From assembly GCA_048262255.1 (NCBI GenBank), contig JBLXFH010000001.1, forward strand, positions 434,001 through 498,000: a DNA stretch of 64,000 bases. The letters run 5' to 3'. The position numbers and the translations under genes were made by a program. Position 1 is the stretch's first letter, and every line of letters starts with the position of its first letter. Positions 1-8,827 of the stretch are shown here, piece after piece. The notes below the pieces were generated by a model that was given only the letters and a program-made list of their open reading frames with translations, was not told the DNA's origin and did not search any database. This stretch comes from JABMNT01 sp048262255. Its GTDB lineage: Bacteria > Pseudomonadota > Alphaproteobacteria > Rhodospirillales > Casp-alpha2.

Positions 1-1455
1 AGCACCGACGATGAAGGCCTGATCGGGTTTCTCTCACCCGACCGTGAGACCTTCCTGGAATATGACGTCACCAAGCTTATCCACTCCATTGCGGTTCCCA
101 AAAAACCGGTGATCGGCATTTTAAGTTCGCTGCCGATCAACGGCGGCATGGGCCCACGTGCCGCGCAACAGCCGCGCTGGGCCATCGTTGATCAGCTAAG
201 CGAATTTTTCGACATTCTGCCGATGCCGCGCGAAATGATCAATGTTCCGAAAGATGTGGACATTCTGATGCTGGTCCATCCCAAGGGCCTGAGTCCGGAA
301 ATGAAATACAGTATTGACCAGTTTGTCTTGAAGGGCGGTCGGGTCCTGCTGTTTGTCGATACCAATGCCGAACTGGCAGCCCGTCCCGGCGGACAGAACA
401 GCAACGACACGGTTTCCGAATTTGACGATCTGCTGGCTGCCTGGGGTGTCGCGCTGGTTAAAGACAAGGTTGCCGGCGACATGCAGACGGCGCGCCGGGT
501 CAATGTCGAGCAGGGCGGCAAAATCGTCGCCACGAACTATGTCGCCTGGCTGTCGCTGACGGCTGACAACATGGCGAAAGAAGATGTGGTGACCGGAGAG
601 TTGCAACTGGTCAATGTTGGCAGCGCCGGTATCCTGCAACCGTTTGACGGAGCATCGACCGAGTTTTCACCGCTTCTGCAAACCAGCAGCCAGTCCATGG
701 AGATCGACCGTCAGAAGGTGTTGATGCGGCCCGATGTGGTCGAACTGTTCCGAACCTTCACGCCCGAAGACAAAAAGCTGACAATTGCCGCGCGGATTTC
801 CGGCAAGGCCAAAACGGCCTTTCCCGACGGTCCACCGGAAGGCGTTTCCGACAAGGACACGGCAAACCCGCAACTGAAGGAAGCGGCAAGCGAGATTAAC
901 GTGATCGTTGTCGCCGATACGGACTTTCTCACCGACCGTTTGTGGGTCGACCGGCAGGATGTATTTGGCAACATGACCCTGATTCCGCACGCCAATAACG
1001 GCGACTTTGTTATCAATGCTGTTGATAATCTGAGCGGCAGCGATGCTCTCATTGACCTGCGTGGGCGCAACCTCAGTCAGCGCCCCTTCGTTTTGGTTGA
1101 TGAAATCCGGCGCGACGCCGAACTGCAGTATCGTAACAAGGAAAAAGAACTCCAGGACAAGCTCATCGATATCCGCGCCAAACTCAACAAAGTTCTGGGC
1201 CGCGAAGACGCGACCGGTGAAGTCATCATGAACGCCCAGGAAAAGGAAACCGTTGACAAGTTTCGCCGTGAAATGACCGATATCCGCAAACAGTTGCGCG
1301 ATGTTCAACTGGCGCTTCGTCAAGACATCGATCAACTGGATTCCTGGCTCAAATTTATCAATATTGCCGCCATCCCGATCATTCTGCTGGTGATCTCCGT
1401 CATCGCTGGCACCCGACGCCAGTCCCGGCGCCGCGCTGCGGTAAGCGGAGAGTAA
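1..1455 (+). CDS. GldG-family ABC transporter auxiliary protein, 5' truncated by window edge
   Basis: The frame is open from base 1, so the start lies outside the window. The visible 485 codons match the GldG / ABC_transp_aux family: soluble beta-rich periplasmic or extracytoplasmic domains, then a coiled-coil-like stretch (around codons 370-430, rich in K, E, R, Q) and one C-terminal membrane segment of Ile, Leu and Val ending in a basic tail. In this family the protein works with an ABC ATPase and a permease, and those genes are expected upstream of the window. The next gene is a DUF4340 protein, the usual partner. In Bacteroidetes GldG serves gliding motility. In Proteobacteria the exported substrate is not established, so I assign no substrate. 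Confidence 0.85.
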   Translation, partial: STDDEGLIGFLSPDRETFLEYDVTKLIHSIAVPKKPVIGILSSLPINGGMGPRAAQQPRWAIVDQLSEFFDILPMPREMINVPKDVDILMLVHPKGLSPEMKYSIDQFVLKGGRVLLFVDTNAELAARPGGQNSNDTVSEFDDLLAAWGVALVKDKVAGDMQTARRVNVEQGGKIVATNYVAWLSLTADNMAKEDVVTGELQLVNVGSAGILQPFDGASTEFSPLLQTSSQSMEIDRQKVLMRPDVVELFRTFTPEDKKLTIAARISGKAKTAFPDGPPEGVSDKDTANPQLKEAASEINVIVVADTDFLTDRLWVDRQDVFGNMTLIPHANNGDFVINAVDNLSGSDALIDLRGRNLSQRPFVLVDEIRRDAELQYRNKEKELQDKLIDIRAKLNKVLGREDATGEVIMNAQEKETVDKFRREMTDIRKQLRDVQLALRQDIDQLDSWLKFINIAAIPIILLVISVIAGTRRQSRRRAAVSGE

Positions 1456-1492
1456 CCATGGTAACGTCTCGATTTCGCACAAGGAACGTCCA

Positions 1493-2569
1493 ATGACCCC
1501 TCGCCTTCTGTCCGCCCTCGCCGCCGCCTCCGTGGTAGCCGCAATTGCCGCCGGATATGCGGTCAGCCTGGAACGCGGATTTGAAACCGCATCCGTCAAT
1601 ACCCAGGTTTTTCCGGAACTGCGCGCGCAGCTTAATGACGTCACCCAATTGAAACTGGTTACCCATCAGCGCCAGATGACGCTTATCCGCAAGGATAGCG
1701 GCTGGCAAATGCTGGAAAGCGATGGTTATCCGGGACAAGTCAAAAACATCCAGAAAGTCCTGATCGGGCTTGCCGATCTGGTTTACGCGGAACCCAAAAC
1801 CCAAAAACCGGAGCTGTATGCCAAGCTTGACCTGCGTGACCCGGCGATCGAAGGCGCGCGCAGCAGACATGTCTCCGTATTGGGCGCGGATGGCAAACTG
1901 CTGGCTGACGTGATCCTTGGCAAAACCCGATACAACATGCCGGGCACGACCCGCGACGGTATTTATTTGCGGTTTCCCGATCAATCGCAAAGCTGGTTGG
2001 CGATCGGCCAGCTTGAAGCCAGTCGGCTTCCCGGTGACTGGTTGCAATCCGATATCGTCGATATCGAAGGCAAATCCATCCAACAGGCCAGCTTCCGCCA
2101 CCCGGACGGTGAAACCCTGACTGTCCGGAAATCCGCTGAAAAAAACGGCGCGTTTGAATTGTCCGACCTGCCTGCCGACAAAAAGCTGAAATTTGCGACG
2201 GACCCGGAGAATATGGCAACGGTGCTTGAGAAACTGGAACTTGATGACGCCCGCCAGGCCCGTCACTTTGACTTCTCTCCGGCCAGCAGCGTAACAGCCC
2301 AATTCCTGACCGATGATGGTCTGCAGGTCGATGTGGATATGATTGAGCGCAAAGCCGATGCGCCAGCAGCTGACACAGATGAAGCGGGCGAAGAAACCGA
2401 ATACTGGATTCGCCTTACGGCGACAGCCGACGACGCGGCAGTGACGGCTCGGGCAAAACAGATTACCGAGAAGACCCAGGGCTGGGCCTATAAAATTCCG
2501 GCCTATAAGGCGTCACGCCTGAACAAGCGCTTGAACGAAATCATAACCGACAAGGAAGCCGGCTCCTAA
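1493..2569 (+). CDS. DUF4340 domain-containing protein
   Basis: 358 aa. The start is set by ATG with AAGGAA six bases upstream. The N-terminus has one hydrophobic segment (about residues 5-22, rich in Ala, Val, Leu), consistent with a membrane anchor or signal. The rest is a predicted beta-rich extracytoplasmic domain with the W-x-M-L/Y-P-G-type strands seen in DUF4340. It follows the GldG-like gene by 37 bases in the same direction, the usual order ATPase-permease-GldG-DUF4340, so it is most likely the last gene of that transporter operon. Its molecular function is unknown. Confidence 0.85.
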   Translation: MTPRLLSALAAASVVAAIAAGYAVSLERGFETASVNTQVFPELRAQLNDVTQLKLVTHQRQMTLIRKDSGWQMLESDGYPGQVKNIQKVLIGLADLVYAEPKTQKPELYAKLDLRDPAIEGARSRHVSVLGADGKLLADVILGKTRYNMPGTTRDGIYLRFPDQSQSWLAIGQLEASRLPGDWLQSDIVDIEGKSIQQASFRHPDGETLTVRKSAEKNGAFELSDLPADKKLKFATDPENMATVLEKLELDDARQARHFDFSPASSVTAQFLTDDGLQVDVDMIERKADAPAADTDEAGEETEYWIRLTATADDAAVTARAKQITEKTQGWAYKIPAYKASRLNKRLNEIITDKEAGS

Positions 2570-2573
2570 GCGG

Positions 2574-2592
2574 ATTACGGCCGCTTACCCGT
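2574..2592. terminator. Short hairpin between convergent genes
   Basis: A 6-bp stem (AAGCGG/CCGCTT) with a 7-base loop lies between the convergent DUF4340 and histidine kinase genes and runs into the kinase stop. There is no T tract, so termination is only possible, not demonstrated. Confidence 0.25.
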
Positions 2593-4102
2593 GCGGTGCG
2601 CTCACCCGTTCTTTCGGGAATCTGAGCGTGACCTGCGTTCCCTGTCCCACATGGCTCGTCAGCTTCATGGTACCGCCGTGCTGTTCGATCAGCATTTTGA
2701 TTAAAGGCAAGCCGAGTCCCGTTCCTTCTTCATGGTTGACCATCGGATTGCGCAGCGCCTGCCCAAACGGCAACAAAACCTGCTCGATATCCTTTTCCGC
2801 AATGCCGATACCGGTATCCGCCACCTCGATTTCAAGTCCGGCGTCCAAATGACCGTGCATGGAAACGTGAACGTTCCCGTTTTGCGGTGTGAATTTGATG
2901 CTGTTTGTCAACAGGTTCAAGAGCATCTGCTTAACCCGTAGCTGGTCGGCCTTCAGATGGGGCAGATCGCCTGAAACGTCGGTGGTCAGTTGAATTCCGG
3001 CTTTGTGTGCCCTGTCCTCAACCATCCGGAGGCTTTCCTGCAATGGAACCACGGGATCAAAGATCTCTTCATCCAGCGTAAAGGCCCCTGCCTCAATCTT
3101 TGAGACATCGAGAATTTCGTTGATAAGAGTCAGAAGATGGGTTCCCGAATTATTGATATCGACGGCATAGGACTGGTACTTCTCGTTCTCAAGAGGACCA
3201 AACATCTCATGCTTGAGGATTTCCGAAAACCCGATAATGGAGTTAAGAGGTGTTCGAAGTTCATGGCTCATATTGGCCAGAAACTGAGATTTTGTGTGAT
3301 TGGCCTTATCGGCTTCGGTTTTGGCCTCAATCAATGACCCCTCGATCATTTCCCGCATGGTCAATTCACTACGCAATTCGGCGGTCCGTTCCTCGATAAT
3401 CGATTCCTGTTCGTCGTGTGACCGTTTCAGGTCATTCAACGCACCCTGCAGGTGCGAAACCAGAGGAATGCCAACTCGGTAAAACACCAGGCCCATCAGC
3501 AGTACCAGCAATATACCAATCCCCGAAAACAGAATCCCGGCCCGGATAAAAGGGTGTCGAATTTCAGAAAGGCTGATCTTGGCGACAATGCCCAGATTCA
3601 AAGCGGCAACCGGCTCAAAGGCGGCCAACACCGGAAGGCCTCGTTCGTCTTGGCCGATCAGACTGCCGGACCGACCCTCCAGTGCCAGCCCCATCGGTGT
3701 GGCGCTAAGGCTGTCAAACGCCGTTGAGGTGGAGCCGGAAGCTCCTTGCATGCGGTTTTCGGTGAGCCAGAAAATCCGATTTCCTGCGCGGTATGCAAGG
3801 GCGAATTCACCGGTCTGCCCAAACCCCGAAAACTCTTCGTGAGCGTCGCGGATTTGCGCCAGGGTCCTGTCTAACACACCCTGCGCCGGCTCAGTCGCGC
3901 CAGGTGTTTTTTCAAACCGGGAAATCGCCTCAATCAGACGGGCCTGACTTTTTGCCAGCTCCTGCAAATGTATTTTTTGTTGCTCAAAATAGGCATCATA
4001 CATGAGAAATGTCGATACAGCCGCCACGCTAACGGCCAGCAATGCCATCAATCCAATCAGCGTAAAAAGCCGTCTGCGCTCCTTGACCATAAGGCCATTC
4101 AT
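2585..4102 (-). CDS. Membrane-bound sensor histidine kinase
   Basis: About 505 aa. Two membrane segments (around residues 10-30 and 183-205) flank a roughly 150-residue extracytoplasmic sensor domain. A linker or coiled coil follows, then a HisKA box with the phospho-acceptor His in the S-H-E-L-R-T-P-L-N context, and a HATPase_c domain with the N-box (N-L-L-T-N-S), D-T-G-I-G-I and G-T-G-L-G-L glycine motifs. No receiver domain is fused and no response regulator is adjacent, so this is an orphan kinase here. The start is uncertain: ATG at 4102 or ATG at 4090 (AAAGGA 11 bases upstream). A GTG at 4168 gives an implausible extension. The signal sensed is unknown. Confidence 0.85.
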   Translation of the reverse strand: MNGLMVKERRRLFTLIGLMALLAVSVAAVSTFLMYDAYFEQQKIHLQELAKSQARLIEAISRFEKTPGATEPAQGVLDRTLAQIRDAHEEFSGFGQTGEFALAYRAGNRIFWLTENRMQGASGSTSTAFDSLSATPMGLALEGRSGSLIGQDERGLPVLAAFEPVAALNLGIVAKISLSEIRHPFIRAGILFSGIGILLVLLMGLVFYRVGIPLVSHLQGALNDLKRSHDEQESIIEERTAELRSELTMREMIEGSLIEAKTEADKANHTKSQFLANMSHELRTPLNSIIGFSEILKHEMFGPLENEKYQSYAVDINNSGTHLLTLINEILDVSKIEAGAFTLDEEIFDPVVPLQESLRMVEDRAHKAGIQLTTDVSGDLPHLKADQLRVKQMLLNLLTNSIKFTPQNGNVHVSMHGHLDAGLEIEVADTGIGIAEKDIEQVLLPFGQALRNPMVNHEEGTGLGLPLIKMLIEQHGGTMKLTSHVGQGTQVTLRFPKERVSAPHG

Positions 4103-4315
4103 CCTTTCGATTACGCCTGCACGAGCCTGAGAGGCCCGAGCACAAGGCTTCTCATGACTCCAGCCCACTATTACATCAGAAATATCTTAAAAGGGTCTTA
4201 GCAAATGGCTTTTCGTCCCGCCTCCGACGCCTATCTTTACCTAACAATTATCGATATGACCTTTCACGTGACCTATTGACAGTTTGACAATTTCTGCCAA
4301 ATCTAGGAGTGAAAA

Positions 4316-4401
4316 GGGGTTTATTGACCTGATAAACCCCTAGGGGTGCCACTGATGGGCCCCGATCTGGTACTCGCTCAGGATTTGGAGGAGCTTAACC
4401 A
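4316..4401 (+). promoter_or_regulatory. Probable ROSE-type RNA thermometer in the hsp20 5' leader
   Basis: Three successive hairpins lie upstream of the hsp20 ATG. The first is a perfect 9-bp stem, 4316-4324 with 4332-4340. The second is GC-rich, 4343-4363. The third occludes the ribosome-binding site: 4373-4379 (CTCGCTC) pairs with 4388-4393 (GAGGAG), leaving one G bulged. The central element is UCGCU facing AGGA of the Shine-Dalgarno. That is the U(U/C)GCU anti-SD signature of ROSE thermometers, which control small heat-shock genes in alphaproteobacteria by melting on heating. The base pairing is seen directly; the heat-sensing role is inferred from the family. A TTGACA at 4276 is a possible -35 but has no good -10. 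Confidence 0.65.
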
Positions 4402-4857
4402 ATGTCACGCATGTCCGCATTTAACAGCCCATTGCTGTTGGGATTTGAAAACTTCGAACGGGTTCTTGATCGCGCTTCGAAAGCATCCGCCGAAGGCTAC
4501 CCGCCCTACAATATTGAGCAAACCAGTGAATATGGTCTGCGCATTACGCTAGCGGTTGCCGGGTTCTCCATGGAGGATCTCAACGTCACCGTCGAAGATA
4601 ACGAGCTTGTGGTCCGGGGCCAGAACCGCGAAGACGATTCCGAGCGGGTCTTCATTCACCGGGGCATCGCCTCACGGCAGTTCCAGCGCAGCTTTGTACT
4701 TGCAGAAGGCATTGAAGTGACCGGCGCCGGGCTCGACAACGGATTGCTGCACGTCGATCTGGAACGCATTGTCCCGGAACCGGATGTGCGAACCATAAAA
4801 ATCGAGAACGCCGCCCCCGACCGCAAAAAACGCCCGACAACCATTAACGTCGACTAG
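4402..4857 (+). CDS. Small heat-shock protein, Hsp20 / IbpA family
   Basis: 151 aa, a typical length for the IbpA group. It carries a central alpha-crystallin domain (about residues 35-128) with the A-G-L-D-N-G-L-L-H-V-D-L strand pair characteristic of the family, and a C-terminal I-K-I motif (residues 133-135) of the I-x-I/V type used for oligomer assembly. Small heat-shock proteins are ATP-independent holdases in the cytoplasm. The start is fixed by GGAGGAG 8 bases upstream. The leader folds into a probable ROSE thermometer, and a DUF1150 gene follows in the same direction, as in many alphaproteobacteria. Confidence 0.93.
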   Translation: MSRMSAFNSPLLLGFENFERVLDRASKASAEGYPPYNIEQTSEYGLRITLAVAGFSMEDLNVTVEDNELVVRGQNREDDSERVFIHRGIASRQFQRSFVLAEGIEVTGAGLDNGLLHVDLERIVPEPDVRTIKIENAAPDRKKRPTTINVD

Positions 4858-4927
4858 TCCGCAGATCCTCCGAAGCCCTGTACAGGTCTGCCGCTCAAGC
4901 GGGGGCCTTAATGAAAGGTGTTCAATT

Positions 4928-5158
4928 ATGGAAAATACAGCCAACAACCAAAAACACGACCACTTGCCCATGTCCCCCCATGCTTTCGCCAATTGGGGTG
5001 CTGAGGCTTTCGCCTATCTCAAACCGGAACAGGAAGGCAACGTATCAGGCTACGCTATTTACGCAGCCGACGGGCGCCACCTCGCCTTTACTCCTGATCG
5101 GGAACTGGCGAAGGCTCTGGTTATCCAGAATGAGCTGATACCGGTCGATATCCAGTAA
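4928..5158 (+). CDS. DUF1150 family protein
   Basis: 76 aa. It matches DUF1150 through the conserved core Y-A-I-Y-A-A-D-G, then a hydrophobic strand and D-R-E-L-A-K-A, near residues 42-65. The family is restricted largely to alphaproteobacteria and commonly sits beside hsp20, as here (70 bases after it, same strand). No signal peptide or membrane segment is visible. The function is not established; its position suggests co-expression with the small heat-shock protein. Confidence 0.85.
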   Translation: MENTANNQKHDHLPMSPHAFANWGAEAFAYLKPEQEGNVSGYAIYAADGRHLAFTPDRELAKALVIQNELIPVDIQ

Positions 5159-5170
5159 ACAACCGGACGT

Positions 5171-5641
5171 TCAGGCGGCGCGGCTTTCCCGGCTTTCTGT
5201 GAGCAACGCGTAAAGACCGTCTACCGTATTGGTCCCGCGCAGCTTTTCGCAGGCCGCCTTGTCGCGCAACAGACGGGAAACCCGTGCCAGCGCCTTCAAA
5301 TGATCGGCTCCGGCCGATTCCGGGGCCAACAGCAGAAAGATCAGGTCGACGGGCTGGTCGTCAATTGCCTGAAAATCGACGGGCTGTTCGAGACGCGCAA
5401 ATAACCCATAAAGCCGGTCCAGCTTTTCAAGCTTGCCATGAGGAATGGCGATGCCGTTTCCAACGCCCGTGGTCCCCAGGCGCTCACGCTCCATCAGGAC
5501 ATCAAACACGGCGCGTTCAGGCTGTTCGGAAATATCGGCCACATAACGGGCCAGTTCCTGTATCGCCTGCTTTTTGCTGGAAACCCGCAAATTTGCAATT
5601 ACGCTGGTTGGTGATATGAGATCATTGATCTCCATTGACAT
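5171..5641 (-). CDS. ptsN: PTS IIA-like nitrogen regulatory protein PtsN (EIIA-Ntr)
   Basis: 156 aa, a single PTS EIIA type-2 domain. The phospho-acceptor His is in the context G-I-A-I-P-H-G-K near residue 75. The protein is the terminal acceptor of the PTS-Ntr phosphorelay, a regulatory chain and not a sugar transporter, acting on potassium, nitrogen and stress control by protein contacts. It is the last gene of the rpoN-hpf-ptsN cluster, an arrangement conserved across Proteobacteria. Confidence 0.95.
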   Translation of the reverse strand: MSMEINDLISPTSVIANLRVSSKKQAIQELARYVADISEQPERAVFDVLMERERLGTTGVGNGIAIPHGKLEKLDRLYGLFARLEQPVDFQAIDDQPVDLIFLLLAPESAGADHLKALARVSRLLRDKAACEKLRGTNTVDGLYALLTESRESRAA

Positions 5642-5678
5642 ACCTCAACATTCTAGGCGCCTGTAAATAGGCGCTCAG

Positions 5679-6254
5679 TTATCCAATATTCGACGGGTCA
5701 ATCCAACCAACATTTCCGTCGGCTCGCTTGTAGACCACGTTCATACTTCCGTTTGCACTGTTGCGAAACATCACCAGAGGAGCATCCGCAAGATCCATGC
5801 GCATGACCGCTTCACTGACGGTGAGTGTCGAGATTTCCGTCGACATCTCGGCAATGATAACAGGCGTCCCGTCCGGCTCGACTTCCGCATCTTCGTGGTC
5901 GGGCTCGATAACGTAACTCTGGGCAACCAGAAAATCATCTGACCCGGAGGCCCCTTTATGATGGTCCGACAGGCGTCGTTTGTAGCGGCGCAATTGCTTG
6001 GCAATGCGCTCCAGCGCGCCTTCAAACGCCGCATAGGCATCACCTGCTTCACCTTTTCCCTGGATTAACAATCCTCGCGGTCCAGGGTGTACGGAGATAT
6101 CTGCCCGCAACTGATGCGCTTCTCGAGAAAATGTCACCGACGCATCAATGGCTTGCGTAAAGTATTTGGCAACAGCTGGCGTTAAATGATCTTGAACATG
6201 GCTGCTTAATGCATCACCCACATCCATATTTTTACCTTTGACGGATATTTCCAT
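5679..6254 (-). CDS. hpf: Ribosome hibernation promoting factor, long form
   Basis: 191 aa from the ATG at 6254. I chose this over a longer frame to 6335 because the family begins at M-E-I-S-V-K-G-K. The N-terminal S30AE/RaiA domain (about 1-100) binds the 30S decoding region. After a linker, the C-terminal domain (about 130-190) carries the dimerisation core ending V-G-W-I-D-P. The two-domain long form drives 100S ribosome dimers on its own in stationary phase. It lies between rpoN and ptsN; in many bacteria this gene is sigma-54 or stress linked. Confidence 0.93.
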   Translation of the reverse strand: MEISVKGKNMDVGDALSSHVQDHLTPAVAKYFTQAIDASVTFSREAHQLRADISVHPGPRGLLIQGKGEAGDAYAAFEGALERIAKQLRRYKRRLSDHHKGASGSDDFLVAQSYVIEPDHEDAEVEPDGTPVIIAEMSTEISTLTVSEAVMRMDLADAPLVMFRNSANGSMNVVYKRADGNVGWIDPSNIG

Positions 6255-6464
6255 AAATTCTCGCGATCCCGTGTTTCGTCTTGGAACCCAAACGATTTGT
6301 AAGTCCCTGAGCCCGATAGCTCCTTCGCGATCCAAGGAAAGCCAAACTCGTTACGGTACCTACCGCCTGGATTCCATTGGGAAGGCCGGGAACCTAAATC
6401 CCAGCCTCGGTATTGTCAATACACCCGTTTTTTTACATTTTCTATCTTGTATTTGAAAAAAAAA

Positions 6465-7985
6465 TCACATAGGAGCCGCTTTATCGCGGCGCCGTTGAAC
6501 GGAGGACGGGATTCGCATCGATTCGCGGTATTTTGCCACCGTGCGGCGGGCAATATCCATCCCCTCCGCCTTCAAAAGAAGGACGATTTTATCGTCGGAA
6601 AGAATTTTTTTCGGAGGTTCTTCATCAATCAGCGTCTTGATCCGGTAGCGTACCGCCTCGGCGGAATGCGCATCACCGCCATGCGTCGAGCCGATGGACG
6701 ACGTAAAGAAATACTTCAGTTCAAATATACCACGCGGCGTTGCTATATATTTGTTCGAGGTGACCCGGCTGACAGTGCTTTCATGCATTTCGATGGCCTC
6801 GGCAATATCACGCAGGACCAGCGGTTTTAAATGCTGCACGCCCAAACGGAAGAACATGTCTTGCTGGGCCACCAGTTCGGTTGCCACCTTCAAGATGGTC
6901 GTCGCCCGCTGGTGCAGGGATTTAACCAGCCAGTTCGCGGACTGAAACTGCTCGACGATATAGGTTTTGTCTTTGCGGTCCTGCGTTTTACCGAGAATTT
7001 GTGAATGATAATGATTGTTCACCAAAACCCGGGGCAGGGTTTCCGAATTCAACTCGATCAACCAGCCGCCGCCCGGTTTTGCGCGCATCAGGACGTCCGG
7101 CGTGATCGGCTGACTGACCGCCTGGTCAAAGGCCGTTGCCGGTTTCGGGTTGAGCGCTTTCAACTCCTGGATCATATCCGCCAGGTCTTCCGTATCGACC
7201 TGACAGACGCGTGCCAGTTCACTCAGGTTGCGCCCGGCCAGCATCTCCAGATTATCGACAAGCGCCTGCATGCAGGGATCAAAGCGATCCAAATCCTGAA
7301 GTTGCAGAGCCAGACATTCTTTCAGGCTGCGGGCAAAGATCCCCGGCGGATCCAGCTGCTGCATGACGGTCAGAGCCGCCTCAACCCGCTCAACCTCACA
7401 CCCCAGCGTTTCCGCAACGCCATCCAGCGCTTCATGGATATATCCGGCTTCATCCAACAGATCGATCAGATGGCTGCCGATAAGCCGGTCGACCGGATCG
7501 GGAATATCGATACCAATTTGCGCCATCAGATGATCACGCAGGGAGACCTGTTCCGACAGGGTTTGTTCCAGATCGGGTGGTAAACCGTCAAATCCGCCGC
7601 CACCGCTTTCCTTGTAAGTGCCGCCTTCAAACGCCGGCGCCTCCACATCGCTGCCACCGTCATTGGTATAGGTGTTATCGAGTTCCGCATCGAGTGACTT
7701 CGATTCCGGAATTTCAGCCGGTTCGGCTGCGCTGAAATCAATGTCTTCGAGAGCCGGGGGCTCAGGGGCCGTTCCCTCTTCTGATGCGGTTTCTGTTTCA
7801 CTTCCCGCCTCGTCGCGCCTGTCCCCCTCATCGCGCTCCAGCATGGGGTTTTGCTCCAGCTCCTGCTCGACGAATTCCGTCAGTTCGATATTGGACATCT
7901 GGAGGAGCTTGATCGCCTGCTGCAATTGCGGCGTCATCACAAGCGACTGAGATTGTCGCTGGTCTAATCGAGGGCTCAATACCAT
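6465..7985 (-). CDS. rpoN: RNA polymerase sigma-54 factor RpoN
   Basis: 506 aa. The N-terminal Gln/Leu-rich activator-interacting region I (residues 1-50, Q-S-L-V-M-T-P-Q-L-Q-Q-A-I-K-L-L) is followed by a long acidic region II (about 55-125). Then come the core-binding domain and the C-terminal RpoN box A-R-R-T-V-A-K-Y-R-E (near residue 485), which reads the -24 element. ATG start at 7985. It is preceded by lptB, 21 bases away on the same strand, and followed by hpf and ptsN. It directs enhancer-dependent transcription, classically of nitrogen and flagellar genes. Confidence 0.97.
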   Translation of the reverse strand: MVLSPRLDQRQSQSLVMTPQLQQAIKLLQMSNIELTEFVEQELEQNPMLERDEGDRRDEAGSETETASEEGTAPEPPALEDIDFSAAEPAEIPESKSLDAELDNTYTNDGGSDVEAPAFEGGTYKESGGGGFDGLPPDLEQTLSEQVSLRDHLMAQIGIDIPDPVDRLIGSHLIDLLDEAGYIHEALDGVAETLGCEVERVEAALTVMQQLDPPGIFARSLKECLALQLQDLDRFDPCMQALVDNLEMLAGRNLSELARVCQVDTEDLADMIQELKALNPKPATAFDQAVSQPITPDVLMRAKPGGGWLIELNSETLPRVLVNNHYHSQILGKTQDRKDKTYIVEQFQSANWLVKSLHQRATTILKVATELVAQQDMFFRLGVQHLKPLVLRDIAEAIEMHESTVSRVTSNKYIATPRGIFELKYFFTSSIGSTHGGDAHSAEAVRYRIKTLIDEEPPKKILSDDKIVLLLKAEGMDIARRTVAKYRESMRIPSSVQRRRDKAAPM

Positions 7986-8006
7986 GAAAAAACCCGATAT
8001 AAGGGA

Positions 8007-8783
8007 TTACAAACTAAACCGGTCACCCAGATAGACACGCCTGACATCCTCGTTTCCGACGATATCGTTCGGTGCGCCTTCCATCAGCATCATTCCATCA
8101 TGAATGATATAGGCCCGATCAATAACGTCCAATGTTTCCCGCACATTGTGATCGGTAATCAAAACCCCAATTCCGCGATCTTTCAAGTGGGCAACCAGAT
8201 CTCGGATATCGCCAACGGCAATCGGGTCAATCCCGGCAAACGGCTCATCCAGCAAAACAAAATGCGGATTGGACGCCAGAGCCCGGGCAATTTCAACGCG
8301 TCGTCGCTCGCCGCCCGACAGTGCCAGAGAAGGCGTCCGCCGAAGGTGGGTGATCGAAAACTCCGCCAACAAGGCTTCCAGAATGGCTTCCCGCCGCTCC
8401 CGCGATTTTTCGACCACCTCAAGCACGGCGCGAATGTTCGATTCAACGGTCAGACCGCGGAAAATAGAGGCTTCCTGCGGCAGATATCCGATCCCCAGAC
8501 GGGCCCGGCGATACATGGGCAACTCGGAAATATCATTGCCATCAAGGACAATCGAGCCCTGATCCGGTGGAATCAGGCCTGTGATCATATAAAAGCAAGT
8601 GGTTTTTCCAGCCCCGTTCGGGCCCAGCAGACCGACCACCTCGCCGCGCTGCAATTCCATGCTGACGCCACGAACGACCGGACGCTTCTTGAAGCGTTTG
8701 CCAATATTATTGACAACAAGGCCCGGATTGTCGGCAACCAGTTCCGGTCGGCGACGACCATTTGTCGGGGCGTCATTGCTCAT
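8007..8783 (-). CDS. lptB: LPS export ABC transporter ATP-binding protein LptB
   Basis: 258 aa. The ATG at 8783 is preferred over 8831 because AAAGAGG lies 4 bases upstream. Walker A is G-P-N-G-A-G-K-T, the signature motif is L-S-G-G-E-R-R-R, and Walker B is F-V-L-L-D-E-P-F. The characteristic LptB residues after Walker A (T-C-F-Y-M-I) are present. The dimeric ATPase powers extraction of lipopolysaccharide from the inner membrane with LptF and LptG, which are not in this window. It lies just downstream of lptA in the kdsD-lptC-lptA-lptB-rpoN operon. Confidence 0.96.
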   Translation of the reverse strand: MSNDAPTNGRRRPELVADNPGLVVNNIGKRFKKRPVVRGVSMELQRGEVVGLLGPNGAGKTTCFYMITGLIPPDQGSIVLDGNDISELPMYRRARLGIGYLPQEASIFRGLTVESNIRAVLEVVEKSRERREAILEALLAEFSITHLRRTPSLALSGGERRRVEIARALASNPHFVLLDEPFAGIDPIAVGDIRDLVAHLKDRGIGVLITDHNVRETLDVIDRAYIIHDGMMLMEGAPNDIVGNEDVRRVYLGDRFSL

Positions 8784-8827
8784 TTTGCCTCTTTCGCTCT
8801 CACCCTCACCAGGAACGCTCAATGGTC

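Noticed and set aside
667..2302. Long minus-strand frames antisense to the GldG-like and DUF4340 genes
   Set aside because: Composition is that of codon-shadow frames and no start signal or family feature is seen.
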